This document shows, piece by piece, positions 1-7,587 of a DNA stretch of 64,000 nt. Source of the stretch: Leifsonia sp. CL147 (GTDB lineage Bacteria; Actinomycetota; Actinomycetes; Actinomycetales; Microbacteriaceae); assembly GCF_900114565.1 (NCBI RefSeq), contig NZ_FOTM01000015.1:1-64000 (forward strand), in the 5' to 3' direction. Each line of letters opens with the position of its first letter. Within the stretch, counting starts at the first letter, position 1. The notes beneath the pieces were generated by a model, which made no database searches, was not told the DNA's origin, and was given only the letters and a program-made list of their open reading frames with translations. Position numbers and translations under genes: made by a program.

Positions 1-237
1 GTTCTCCTGCTCCAACAGCCGGTTACGTTTCCGCAGCTCGCGCAACTCGGCGGACTCACTCGTCGTCACGCCCGGACGGTTGCCGTCCTCGACATCGGCC
101 TGGCGCAACCAGTTCTGCAGACAGGTCTCGCTGATCCCGAAGTCGGTCGCGACCTGCTTCAGCGTCACACCGTCCTCACGACGCCGCGCGACAGCCACGA
201 CATCATCGCGGAACTCACGGGGAAAGGGTTTGGGCAT
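1..237 (-). CDS. IS3-family transposase OrfA, N-terminal part (cut by window edge)
   Basis: The minus strand reads MPKPFPREFRDDVVAVARR from an ATG at 237, then a helix-turn-helix (GVTLKQVATDFGISETCLQNW, residues about 24-44) and the start of a leucine-zipper-like stretch (ELRELRKRNRLLEQEN). This is the usual OrfA of IS3 elements, the DNA-binding half of the OrfAB transposase made by frameshifting. OrfB would lie left of base 1 and is not visible. The element's end is near 287-297, where it interrupts an IS30-type gene. The reading frame is clean over the visible 79 codons. Confidence 0.85.
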   Translation of the reverse strand, partial: MPKPFPREFRDDVVAVARRREDGVTLKQVATDFGISETCLQNWLRQADVEDGNRPGVTTSESAELRELRKRNRLLEQEN

Positions 238-286
238 AATGACATCCTCTCTCGCGATGCACACAGCACCACAAGTCAGTTGTCAC

Positions 287-574
287 CTATCCCTGCACCA
301 GTCCCAACCCCTGCGCCAGCCCGGTCTGGATCAGCGCCCGATCCGCCAACGACAACCGCCTGCCATGACCGGCGGCAACACCCACCACATCCGGCGGGCT
401 CAACGCCAACCCGGAACGACTTCCCGCAGCGAACCTCATACCCGCAAGCCTGGCCCACCGCTCCACCCGCCCCGGCGGCAACCCCAACACCGCACGCGTT
501 CGAACCGCCGACGCACCCCCCACCAGCAACCTCAACGCCTGAACACGAACCTCCAACGACGAATGCGACGCCAT
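287..574 (-). pseudogene. IS30-family transposase, N-terminal fragment
   Basis: The 95-codon frame begins MASHSSLEVRVQALRLLVGG and ends with RRLSLADRALIQTGLAQGLGL. The latter matches the start of the IS30 transposase helix-turn-helix, where family members continue roughly RAIAAQ(L/I)G. Here the frame instead runs into VQG and a stop exactly where the IS3 end begins. The DDE catalytic core is absent. I read it as an IS30 transposase truncated by the neighbouring IS3 insertion. Confidence 0.6.
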
Positions 575-677
575 CCCAACCCCTCACCCAGAACCAAGGG
601 CGTTGCACTCATCACCTGAACTCGCCCGCCCCCAACACGACATTCGTGACGAATCGGGGGGGGGCGGCACGGGAGCG

Positions 678-1361
678 TCAGCCCGGGATGCGCGTGAGCA
701 CCACGAACTCGTTGTACGTGAACGCCTTGCCCGCGAACCGCGGCAGCGGGAAGGAGTACTCGCGCTCGACCGTCAGGCCCAGGCGGTCCGCGAGCCGGTG
801 CAGCCCCGCGAAGTCGGTGAACGCGATGTGCGTCGGGTCGCTCGCGTAGCCGCGCTCCTGCGGCGTGATGAAGAGGACGTGGCCTCCCGGCTTCACGTAC
901 GGCAGGTAAGTCCGCACGAGCTCCACCGCGAAGTCCGGGTCGACATGCTCCACGACATGCGCGAGGAGGAGGGAGTCGAACGCACTGGGGACCGCGTACT
1001 CGGTCGACGGGAACTCCGCACTCGTGAACGCGGTCAGCCCGCGGGCACGCGAGATCGCGACCGACTCGGGGTTGTGGTCGACTCCCACGCCGTTGTTGCC
1101 GAGATGGGCGAGGTTGCGGCCCAGACCGCTGCCGACATCCAGCACCCGTCCGAGGTGGAGCCGGCGGATGTTCCAGCGGTACGGCGCCTGCACGTTCAGG
1201 GTCCGCCGCCACCAGGAGGTGTCCAGCCGGCGCAGGCGCTCGGCGTACTCGGCGCCGGCCGTGTCGCTGCCGTTCGGCTGAGCGCGGCCGCCCACGCGGT
1301 CGTCGCGGTCGTCGCCGCCGTCGCCGGGGCCGCTCTCGTCGCCGCCGGTCGCGCCCGACAT
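678..1361 (-). CDS. Class I SAM-dependent methyltransferase
   Basis: This 227-residue cytosolic protein has the Rossmann methyltransferase motif I VLDVGSGLGRN (about residues 73-83), the acidic motif II segment GVDHNPESV, and the post-motif YVKPGGHVLF. The first 35 residues are Gly/Asp-rich and probably disordered. It is compact and resembles Methyltransf_11/23 enzymes. The substrate cannot be told from sequence. It is divergent from the DsbA-like gene at 1483 and lies next to IS remnants. A later start inside the low-complexity N-terminus is possible. Confidence 0.8.
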   Translation of the reverse strand: MSGATGGDESGPGDGGDDRDDRVGGRAQPNGSDTAGAEYAERLRRLDTSWWRRTLNVQAPYRWNIRRLHLGRVLDVGSGLGRNLAHLGNNGVGVDHNPESVAISRARGLTAFTSAEFPSTEYAVPSAFDSLLLAHVVEHVDPDFAVELVRTYLPYVKPGGHVLFITPQERGYASDPTHIAFTDFAGLHRLADRLGLTVEREYSFPLPRFAGKAFTYNEFVVLTRIPG

Positions 1362-1482
1362 CAGCTCGCTCGGTCCGTAAAGTGCATACGCCCACGGTAG
1401 GGCACGCGGTACAGCGCCTTCAAAGCAAAGTCCCCCTACGATTCATCTGAGAACTGTCCACTGTTCGATGGGATGAAGCTGA

Positions 1483-2391
1483 ATGGCAACTGGCAGGGGA
1501 CCGGCCGGTCCGACGAAACGCGACCGACGTGAGGAAGCCCGCGAGACCGCCAGGCGGATGCGCGAAGAAGCGGCGAAGAAGGCCAAGCGCCGCAAGGTCG
1601 TCATCCAGAGTTCCGTTATCGGCGGGGTCATCGCGGTGCTCGCCATCATCGGCCTCATCGTCTTCACCACTGTGGGAGCGGGAGGCGGCGGTGCAGCCAA
1701 TCCGAAGAACATGCTGAGCGGCGGCATCCTGCTGCAGTCCCCGACGACAGCGGTCACGACGGCGGCCATCAAGAGCGGCGCGAAGCCCACGCCGACGACG
1801 ACGCAGCTCGACGGCAAGACCGCGCACATTCAGATCTGGCTCGACTACCAGTGCCCGTTCTGCGACCAGTTCGAGACCACGAACGACGCCCAGATCAAGC
1901 AGTGGCTGACCGATGGATCGGCGACCCTCGAGATCCACCCGGTCGCCATCCTCGACAGCACGGCGAACAAGCAGTACTCGACGCGCGCCGGCGCCGCTGT
2001 CTCCTGTGTCGCGAACTCGAAGCCCGAGAAGTTCTGGGATGTCAACTCGGCACTGTTCGCCAAGCAGCCCGACGAGCAGACCGGCGGCGGCCTGAGCAAC
2101 GCGCAGATCCTGTCGATCTTCAAGGATGCGGGGGTCAGCTCCAAGGCGATCACGGACTGCGTGAACAACCAGACCTTCGCCTCCTTCATCGGCGACATGA
2201 CGCAGGGCGCGACCACGAACTCGCAGCTCAAGAACCCGACCTCGGGCGGCTTCGGTACCCCGACCGTGTTCGTCAACGGCGAGCGCTACCAGGGCGGCTT
2301 CACCGACGCGGCCCAGTTCGCCGCATTCAAGGACACCGCGGTGAAGGACGCCGGCTCCGGCAAGTCCATCACCTTCCCGACCTCGAAGTAG
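1483..2391 (+). CDS. Membrane-anchored DsbA-family thioredoxin-fold protein
   Basis: The 302-residue protein has a charged cytosolic N-terminus (1-38, Arg/Lys/Glu-rich), one transmembrane helix (about 39-64), a Gly-rich linker and an extracytoplasmic thioredoxin-fold domain with the redox motif CPFC at 124-127. The segment GTPTVFVNG near the C-terminus carries the cis-Pro loop typical of DsbA/Thioredoxin_4 proteins. The likely role is oxidative folding or disulfide handling outside the membrane, as in the actinobacterial DsbA-like family. No dedicated partner is visible nearby. The ATG at 1483 has only a weak upstream ribosome site. Confidence 0.85.
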   Translation: MATGRGPAGPTKRDRREEARETARRMREEAAKKAKRRKVVIQSSVIGGVIAVLAIIGLIVFTTVGAGGGGAANPKNMLSGGILLQSPTTAVTTAAIKSGAKPTPTTTQLDGKTAHIQIWLDYQCPFCDQFETTNDAQIKQWLTDGSATLEIHPVAILDSTANKQYSTRAGAAVSCVANSKPEKFWDVNSALFAKQPDEQTGGGLSNAQILSIFKDAGVSSKAITDCVNNQTFASFIGDMTQGATTNSQLKNPTSGGFGTPTVFVNGERYQGGFTDAAQFAAFKDTAVKDAGSGKSITFPTSK

Positions 2392-2434
2392 CCCCGCGCC
2401 CCCACCCTCCCACGCCCCGCGCCCCGCGCCCCAC

Positions 2435-2512
2435 GCCCCACCGCCGAGTACACGAAGACTGCACGCGACACGCCGACGCACCGTGCAATCTGTGTGTACT
2501 CGGCGGTGGGGC
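2435..2512. repeat. Long palindromic repeat (REP-like) downstream of dsbA-like gene
   Basis: A perfect 19-bp inverted repeat (left arm 2435-2453, right arm 2494-2512, containing CCGCCGAGTACAC / GTGTACTCGGCGG) flanks a 40-base centre. The centre has a smaller nested inverted repeat built on TGCACG / CGTGCA. It lies in the gap after the DsbA-like gene and before the acidic-protein gene. It could act as a terminator, but there is no T tract. The nested layout is more like an interspersed palindromic element. Confidence 0.7.
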
Positions 2513-2586
2513 GGTCGCGTTCGGGGGTGTACGGTCCCTGGCGACGGATGCGGAGACGGATGCGGAGAGCGGAGGAGGGGTTGCGG

Positions 2587-2955
2587 ATGGAGCGGGTACC
2601 GGAGGACGGCGTGGACGGGGTCGAGGTCGGCGAGACGAATGCCGGTGAGACGCCCGGCTGGTCGGACCCTGCCGACGGCGACACGGATTACGCGCTGAAC
2701 GACCGCGAGGCCGAGGCCGACTTCGCGGACGAACTGGTCACGAACGATGCGGTCGCCGGCGAGACGGTGTGGCCGGGTCCGGGCGACGGCAACAACGGGC
2801 CGACCGGCGGCCAGGCCCGCGAGGCCGAGCCCGTCTACGACGAGCACGGCGACGACGAGCACGGCGACGACGAGCCCGTCGACGACGAGCACGGCGACGA
2901 CGGCGCGGATGACGGAGCGCTGACCGAGGACGACGTCGAGGACGAGGGCATCTAG
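2587..2955 (+). CDS. Hypothetical acidic protein
   Basis: The product is 122 residues. I chose the ATG at 2587 because GAGGAGGGG sits about 10 bases upstream. Earlier in-frame starts would run into the palindromic repeat and give an Arg-rich, unlikely N-terminus. It is very acidic, ends in short D/E/H/G repeats (DEHGDDEHGDDEPVDDEHGDD) and has no signal peptide or membrane segment. I do not recognise the family. It converges on the TetR gene, and the two stop codons share the CTAG at 2952-2955. Confidence 0.6.
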   Translation: MERVPEDGVDGVEVGETNAGETPGWSDPADGDTDYALNDREAEADFADELVTNDAVAGETVWPGPGDGNNGPTGGQAREAEPVYDEHGDDEHGDDEPVDDEHGDDGADDGALTEDDVEDEGI

Positions 2956-3548
2956 CCCGGCGCGGCCAGCGCCTCCACCACTCCCCGCGCGCTGCGCTCG
3001 AGGAATCCGACGATCTCCTCCGACGGCAGGTCGGTGCCGATCGCGCTCTCGACGAGCGCCTCCTCCGCGAACGCGATCCACGACCGCAGGGCGATGCGGA
3101 GCATCCGCGAGTCCGGGACGCCGAGCTCCAGGAAGACCGCGATCACGCGCTCCGCCTGCTCGCCGCGCGCCTCCTCGACGACCTGTCGCACCTCCGTGTC
3201 TCCGGAGGCGACACCGCGCACGAGCGAGTAGAACGTGCCGCTGTGCTCGCGGACGAACTCCACGATCCGGGCGAGCGTGTCGTGGAGCCGGTCCAGCGGC
3301 GCCAGCCCGGCGACGGGCTCCGTGGCGTGCAGCATGCTGTCCCGGGCGGTGCGCACCACATCCCGGTGCAGTCCCTGCTTGGAGCCGAAGTAGTGGAACA
3401 GCAGGCCGCGCGAGACGCCCGCGCGCGCCGACAGCTCCTCGATCGACAGGTCCTCCAGCGGGTTGTCCGCGAGGAACGCCACACCGAGCGCGACGAGTTG
3501 CGCCCGGCGCTCGTCGGGCGTGAGCCGAGTGCGCCGGTCGGTCTCCAT
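2952..3548 (-). CDS. TetR-family transcriptional regulator
   Basis: The 198-residue protein has an N-terminal TetR helix-turn-helix (IEELSARAGVSRGLLFHYFGSKQGL, about residues 38-62) and a helical ligand-binding C-terminus. It is divergent from the DUF6230/DUF6114 genes. The gap between them carries the palindrome TTGACAGGCGGTCAA at 3598-3612, so it probably represses that operon and itself. The pairing of TetR with DUF6230/DUF6114 is also known in other actinobacteria. The ligand is unknown. Confidence 0.88.
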   Translation of the reverse strand: METDRRTRLTPDERRAQLVALGVAFLADNPLEDLSIEELSARAGVSRGLLFHYFGSKQGLHRDVVRTARDSMLHATEPVAGLAPLDRLHDTLARIVEFVREHSGTFYSLVRGVASGDTEVRQVVEEARGEQAERVIAVFLELGVPDSRMLRIALRSWIAFAEEALVESAIGTDLPSEEIVGFLERSARGVVEALAAPG

Positions 3549-3597
3549 GCATCGAGCCTAACCGCCGCCTGTGCGAACAGGATGCGCCGTCCAGCTA

Positions 3598-3625
3598 TTG
3601 ACAGGCGGTCAATAACGTCTAAGCT
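3598..3625 (+). promoter_or_regulatory. Promoter with overlapping TetR-type operator
   Basis: A -35 box TTGACA (3598-3603) and a -10-like TAAGCT (3620-3625) are separated by 16 bases upstream of the DUF6230 gene. The -35 box is the left half of the 15-bp palindrome TTGAC-AGGCG-GTCAA (3598-3612), the likely binding site of the divergent TetR protein. A similar site lies upstream of the SPW/TetR locus at 14308. Confidence 0.55.
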
Positions 3626-3678
3626 CACTCGTGGACTGACTGCGCTGTGGCTGTCAAGTCCCCCGAACAGGAGGATCG

Positions 3679-4275
3679 ATGAAGTTCCGAAAGCTCGCCG
3701 GCTCGCACGCCGGGCGGATCGTGCTCGCCGCCGTCCCCGTCGCCGTCGTCTCCACCCTGCTCATGGCCGGAGTCGCGCAGGGCGCCGTGCCCGTCTCGTT
3801 CGCCGTGTCCGGCAGCCAGTTCCAGATCAGCGCATCCAAGCTCGACGGCACCGGCTTCTCGCAGTATGCCGGCGTCGCCCCCGACACCGCGGGCAAGAAC
3901 CATCAGGTCGCCATCGCGAACATCAAGTCCGCGACGCTCGCCGACCTCTGCCAGTCGGTCGTCACCGACACCCCGATGGGCAAGGTCGGGATGCTGATCA
4001 CGGCGGGCGGCGGCGGCAACCCCGCCTCGGCGTCCGACCTGCAGATCGGGATGACGGACCTCAAGGGCGACTCCGAGTTCCACAACATCCGCATCGGCGT
4101 GGACGCATCGACCGTGAACACGACGGCGAAGGGATCCGCGGGCGACTTCGCGCAGGACTCCGACACGGTGACGATCACGAACCTCCAGCAGACCGCGTGG
4201 AGCACGCAGGCCTCGGTCTTCACCCTCACGGGCATGCACGTGCAGCTGACCGACGGCTCGAAGGGATGCTTCTGA
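3679..4275 (+). CDS. DUF6230 family secreted protein
   Basis: The 198-residue protein starts with a signal or anchor segment (SHAGRIVLAAVPVAVVSTLLMAG, about residues 9-31), followed by an extracytoplasmic beta-rich domain starting GAVPVSFAVSGSQFQISASKLDG. This is the conserved opening of DUF6230 proteins, some of which are database-labelled cholesterol esterase without support. The ATG has the ribosome site GGAGG just upstream (AACAGGAGGATCG). It is the first gene of a three-gene operon with DUF6114 and a Pro-rich secreted protein. The function is unknown, probably cell-envelope related. Confidence 0.8.
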   Translation: MKFRKLAGSHAGRIVLAAVPVAVVSTLLMAGVAQGAVPVSFAVSGSQFQISASKLDGTGFSQYAGVAPDTAGKNHQVAIANIKSATLADLCQSVVTDTPMGKVGMLITAGGGGNPASASDLQIGMTDLKGDSEFHNIRIGVDASTVNTTAKGSAGDFAQDSDTVTITNLQQTAWSTQASVFTLTGMHVQLTDGSKGCF

Positions 4276-4832
4276 TCGTGGCCGCCGCGCATGCGATCGA
4301 CGGCGAGTCCGCCCGCGATCCCGGACCGGATTCGGTGAGAACCCGTTTCCGCGCCTGGCGTCGCGCACGCCCGTTCGTCGGCGGGCTGCTGACGGCCCTC
4401 GGCGGCGTCGAGCTGTTCTTCTCCGGCCAGCTCGACATCGGCAAGATCCACGTGCAGCTCGGCATCGAGGGGCTGCAGGCGACGATCATCCCGATCCTGC
4501 TCGTGCTGCTCGGGATCCTCGTGATCGCGATGCCGGCGCACCGCATCTTCTACGGCGTGATCGCGCTCGCGGTCGCCGTCTACTCGCTCGTCGGCGTGAA
4601 CCTCGGCGGCTTCTTCGTCGGGATGCTGCTGAGCACCGTCGGCGGCATCCTCACCGTGGCGTGGATGCCGAAGAAGGTTTCCGGAGACGCGGACGAGTAT
4701 GCCGACGCGGATGTGGATGCTGATGCCGATGTGGACGCGCACGCGGGGGTCGATGCGGACGCGGATGCGGATGCGGACGCGGACGCTTCAGGAGCCTCGC
4801 CCGCTGCCCGCGCGGACGGGACCGTCGTATGA
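4266..4832 (+). CDS. DUF6114 family membrane protein
   Basis: The 188-residue protein overlaps the DUF6230 stop. The start is either ATG 4266 or GTG 4278. After a polar N-terminus come about four hydrophobic segments (RPFVGGLLTALGGVELFF, ATIIPILLVLLGILVIAMPA, IFYGVIALAVAVYSLVGV, FFVGMLLSTVGGILTVAW), the DUF6114 pattern. The C-terminal 45 residues are an unusual Asp-Ala/Asp-Val dipeptide repeat. DUF6114 and DUF6230 genes are adjacent in many actinobacteria, so they probably act together in the membrane. Confidence 0.8.
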   Translation: MLLIVAAAHAIDGESARDPGPDSVRTRFRAWRRARPFVGGLLTALGGVELFFSGQLDIGKIHVQLGIEGLQATIIPILLVLLGILVIAMPAHRIFYGVIALAVAVYSLVGVNLGGFFVGMLLSTVGGILTVAWMPKKVSGDADEYADADVDADADVDAHAGVDADADADADADASGASPAARADGTVV

Positions 4833-5554
4833 AGCGGTCGGGCTCCGGCGTCGTCGCAGGCGCCCTGATCGCGTGCATCGCTGCCGGTATCGCCGGCCTC
4901 GGCGCCGCCCGCGTGCCGAGCACAGCGCCCGCCGCTCTGTGCATCCCGCTCCTCATGACCTGCGGTTCGCCGAGCCCGGCTCCGTCGCCCACTCCCAGCG
5001 GGACCCTCCCGGGCGTCCCGAGCCTCCCGCCGCTTCCCGGCGCCCCCGCCATACCAGGCACGCCCGGCTCCTCCACCACTCCGGCTCCCGGCACGACCGC
5101 GCCCGCCGCGCCCACCCTGCCGCTCGGAGCGGACGCCGGCGCACCCGTCTTCACCCAGCCCGCCGCGCAGCTCGGCAGCCAGTCGCTGTCGTTCTCGGGC
5201 CTGAAGGGCATCACGGCCGTGACGGTCCCGCTCGCCGACGGCAGCCGCATCCCCGTGCTCAAGATCTCGGCGGACAGCATCACCATCGACGGCTTCAGCC
5301 TGACCGTGCGGAAGGAGACCGGACCGAAACTCGCGACGACCGCCGACCAGATGGCGCTGCGCGGCAACGTGCAGGTCTACCTCGATTCGGCGACGGCGAC
5401 GGGATCGGACGGTAAGTCGTACACGCTCGGCGCGGCCACCCCTCCCCCGGCCGACGGCCTCCCGACGCAGTTGCTGCGCGTCACCTTGGGCCTCGTCGGA
5501 GTCACGGCCGACAGCATCCACTTCACGAACCCCCACCAGCACCTGACCGATTAG
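4829..5554 (+). CDS. Secreted proline-rich protein of the DUF6230/DUF6114 operon
   Basis: The 241-residue protein starts in an ATGA overlap with DUF6114, so it is translationally coupled. It has an N-terminal hydrophobic segment (GVVAGALIACIAAGIAGLGAA), a cysteine pair in LCIPLLMTC, a Pro/Ser/Thr-rich linker (about 45-100) and a beta-rich C-terminal domain containing ITIDGFSLTVRKE and VTADSIHF. The C-terminal domain looks distantly like the DUF6230 product, so the two may form an extracytoplasmic pair. No enzyme motif is visible. Confidence 0.65.
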   Translation: MKRSGSGVVAGALIACIAAGIAGLGAARVPSTAPAALCIPLLMTCGSPSPAPSPTPSGTLPGVPSLPPLPGAPAIPGTPGSSTTPAPGTTAPAAPTLPLGADAGAPVFTQPAAQLGSQSLSFSGLKGITAVTVPLADGSRIPVLKISADSITIDGFSLTVRKETGPKLATTADQMALRGNVQVYLDSATATGSDGKSYTLGAATPPPADGLPTQLLRVTLGLVGVTADSIHFTNPHQHLTD

Positions 5555-5631
5555 CCGCCTTCCGCGAAGGAGCGGGTGGAGCACGTGAGGCGCCGGATGA
5601 GCAGCCCGCCTGTGGATGTGTCGTGCAATAA

Positions 5632-5647
5632 TTGAGCGCAGTCAGTT
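5632..5647 (+). promoter_or_regulatory. Putative operator upstream of TetR gene 5667
   Basis: The sequence TTGAGCGCAGTCAG lies just downstream of an AATAAT -10-like box and 20-35 bases before the TetR start. It closely resembles TGAGTGCGCTCA in the promoter of the hydrolase/oxidoreductase locus (7546-7557). The shared motif TGAG-YGC-R-STCA suggests one regulator controls both. Confidence 0.5.
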
Positions 5648-5666
5648 TTCAGCGCGAGGAGCTCTC

Positions 5667-6269
5667 ATGACGTCCACATCCGTCTCGCCCGGCCGCCGCG
5701 AGCGCAACAAGCAGGCCAAGCTCGAACGGATCACGCAGGCGGCGTCCGAGCTGTTCGCGCGGCACGGCGTCGACGAGGTCACCACCCAGCAGATCGCGGA
5801 GGCCGCCGACGTCGGCGCCGGCACGCTCTTCCTCTACGCGAAGACGAAGGGCGAGCTGTTGCTGCTCGTCCAGAACGTGAACTACGCCCACAGCCTCGAG
5901 ACCGGCATCCGTGCGGCCCGCGCGGCGACGGACGCCGTCGACGGAGTCATCGCCATCGTCACGCCCATCGTGGAGTGCAACCGCGTCCAGGTGGAGAACG
6001 GGCGGACCTATCTGCGCGAACTCACCTTCGGCGATGCGAGCGAACCCCACCATGCCGAGGCGCTCTCGATCGTCGCCCGGACCGAGGAGGCGATCGCCCG
6101 CGTGCTGACGGATCTCGCCGGACGCCCGGAGACCGACGCGGCGCTGCTCGCACACGTGGTCACGGCGGTCATGCTCCTCGCGATGGCCCTGGCCGCCGAC
6201 GAGTCCGTGAAGGTTGCGGAGGTCGTCGAGGGGATCCGCGCTCAGCTCGAGAGCATCCTGGCGCGCTGA
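5667..6269 (+). CDS. TetR-family transcriptional regulator
   Basis: The 200-residue product starts at ATG 5667, preceded by GAGGAG. The upstream in-frame ATG at 5616 lacks a ribosome site and would run through the operator. The helix-turn-helix is VTTQQIAEAADVGAGTLFLY (about residues 36-55). It faces the alpha/beta hydrolase gene, separated by a perfect terminator palindrome. A matching operator lies in the promoter of that gene's operon at 7542-7570, so this protein is the likely repressor of the hydrolase (and once of a quinone-type oxidoreductase), perhaps sensing a toxic or xenobiotic compound. Confidence 0.85.
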   Translation: MTSTSVSPGRRERNKQAKLERITQAASELFARHGVDEVTTQQIAEAADVGAGTLFLYAKTKGELLLLVQNVNYAHSLETGIRAARAATDAVDGVIAIVTPIVECNRVQVENGRTYLRELTFGDASEPHHAEALSIVARTEEAIARVLTDLAGRPETDAALLAHVVTAVMLLAMALAADESVKVAEVVEGIRAQLESILAR

Positions 6270-6290
6270 TCCGCACGGGTCACGGCCGCA

Positions 6291-6327
6291 GTGACTCGCC
6301 GTGACCGCGCGGGTCACGGCGAGTCAC
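6291..6327. terminator. Bidirectional terminator palindrome
   Basis: A 16-bp perfect stem (6291-6306 with 6312-6327, GTGACTCGCCGTGACC and its complement) around a 5-base loop lies between two convergent genes. There is no clear T tract, as is common in high-GC actinobacteria. Confidence 0.7.
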
Positions 6328-6335
6328 ACGACGGG

Positions 6336-7190
6336 TCAGGCCGCGAGGAACGCCGCCGCGACGGGCGCGAACTTCTCCCAGTACTGGAAGATGGCGCCGT
6401 GACCCGAGTTCGGGTAGATGATCAGCTCGGATCCGGCGATCCGCCGGTGCAGGTCGCGCGAGAGCACGGAGGGGACCATCCGGTCGTTGTCGCCGTTGGC
6501 GATCAGGGTCGGCTGGGTGATGGTGGACAGGTCGGATGGCGCGGAGCGCCCGAACCGCTGGATCGCCTTCAGCTGCGTGCCGAGCGTGGTGACCTTGAAG
6601 GGCCGGTCGCGGTCGGCCGTGCGCTCGCGCAGCCGGGCCACGAACGCCTTGCCTGCCGCCTTGCCGATCCGGTCGCGGTTGAAGAAGAGGAACTCCTTGG
6701 GGTCGGAGCGCGCGATGGCCGACCGGAGGATGTCCCCGTACGTCACGCGGGTGACCTTGTCCATGTCCGTGCCGCCGCGCGGTCCGGTGCCCGTCAGCAC
6801 GAGCTTGCGTACCAGTTCGGGATGCGCGAGGACGAGATCCTGGGCGATCATGCCGCCCACCGAGAACCCGAACGCGTCGATCCGGTCGTGGCCGAGAGCG
6901 CGGATGAACGCGTACGCGTCGTCGGCCGCCTCCTCGATGGTGCCGGGCACCCGCCCGGAGGACGCGCCGACTCCCTGCTGGTCGAAGGTGATCACGTGGC
7001 GGTTCGCGGCGATCGCATCCACGATCCGGGGGTCCCAGTTGTCGAGCGTGCCCGCGAGATGCACGAAGAAGACGACCGGGATGCCACCCTTCGGCCCGAA
7101 CTCGCGGTAGGCGAAGCGGACGCCGCCGGCGGTGATCGTCTTCGCCGGGGCGAGCGCATACGACCGGATAACGGATTCTTCGACGCTCAT
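6336..7190 (-). CDS. Alpha/beta hydrolase
   Basis: The 284-residue protein has the alpha/beta-hydrolase nucleophile elbow G-F-S-V-G-G (Ser110), an oxyanion-hole region (FFVHLAG), a late acid in NGDNDRMVP, and the catalytic His in SGHGAIFQ. There is no signal peptide, so it is cytosolic. It is probably an esterase, lactonase or haloperoxidase-like enzyme. It is the downstream gene of an operon whose first gene is now a deleted oxidoreductase remnant (7254-7486). The promoter at 7542-7570 carries an operator like that of the neighbouring TetR gene. The substrate is unknown. Confidence 0.85.
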   Translation of the reverse strand: MSVEESVIRSYALAPAKTITAGGVRFAYREFGPKGGIPVVFFVHLAGTLDNWDPRIVDAIAANRHVITFDQQGVGASSGRVPGTIEEAADDAYAFIRALGHDRIDAFGFSVGGMIAQDLVLAHPELVRKLVLTGTGPRGGTDMDKVTRVTYGDILRSAIARSDPKEFLFFNRDRIGKAAGKAFVARLRERTADRDRPFKVTTLGTQLKAIQRFGRSAPSDLSTITQPTLIANGDNDRMVPSVLSRDLHRRIAGSELIIYPNSGHGAIFQYWEKFAPVAAAFLAA

Positions 7191-7253
7191 GGTCGTCTTC
7201 TTTCTCTGGTTTTCGGGTTCTGAGTGGGGTGGGAGCGGGAGCGGTGGGGGAGG

Positions 7254-7486
7254 TCAGGGAAGCGTGGCGACGGCCTTGCCGCGGATGCGGGTCGAGCCGA
7301 GCGAGGCGACGGCATCCGGTGCGTCCGCGAACGGGACCGTGGCGCCGACCACGGGCCGGATCGCACCGGCATCCACCAGGTCCGCGATCTGCCGCAACTG
7401 CGCACCGTCGGCATGCATCAGGAGGAACTCGTAGCGGACGCCGAGCTTTGCGGCTGCTTGTAAGCGTCGAGCACGATCGCTCGCAT
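7254..7486 (-). pseudogene. Medium-chain (quinone-type) oxidoreductase, internally deleted
   Basis: A start with a good ribosome site (GAGGAG) opens MRAIVLDAYKQP, the N-terminus of MDR alcohol dehydrogenase/quinone oxidoreductases. After about 12 codons the frame breaks. A second frame then gives the C-terminus of the same family (FLLMHADGAQLRQIADLVDAG, then PFADAPDAVASLG and RIRGKAVATLP, stop at 7254). About 220 residues are missing, so a large internal deletion with frameshift has removed the catalytic and NAD(P)H-binding parts. It lies 63 bases upstream of the hydrolase, in the same orientation. Confidence 0.75.
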
Positions 7487-7541
7487 GTTGGCTCTCCTCA
7501 CGGCTCGCGTCGGCGTCCGTTCAGGAATGCGAGTCGACTCA

Positions 7542-7570
7542 ATTATGAGTGCGCTCAGTTAAATTGTCAA
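7542..7570 (-). promoter_or_regulatory. Strong promoter with TetR-type operator for the hydrolase operon
   Basis: On the minus strand a consensus -35 TTGACA (7570-7565) and -10 CATAAT (7547-7542) are spaced by 17 bases. The spacer contains the near-palindrome TGAGCGCACTCA (7557-7546), similar to the site upstream of the TetR gene at 5632. A 10-bp perfect palindrome GAGTCGACTC follows at 7531-7540. Confidence 0.7.
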
Positions 7571-7587
7571 GCCGTCGTCCCTTGCGC

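Noticed and set aside
1420-3552. Very long minus-strand frame of 710 codons
   Set aside because: It is antisense to the DsbA-like, acidic-protein and TetR genes, with Arg/Gly-rich composition and no domain. It is an artefact of high GC.
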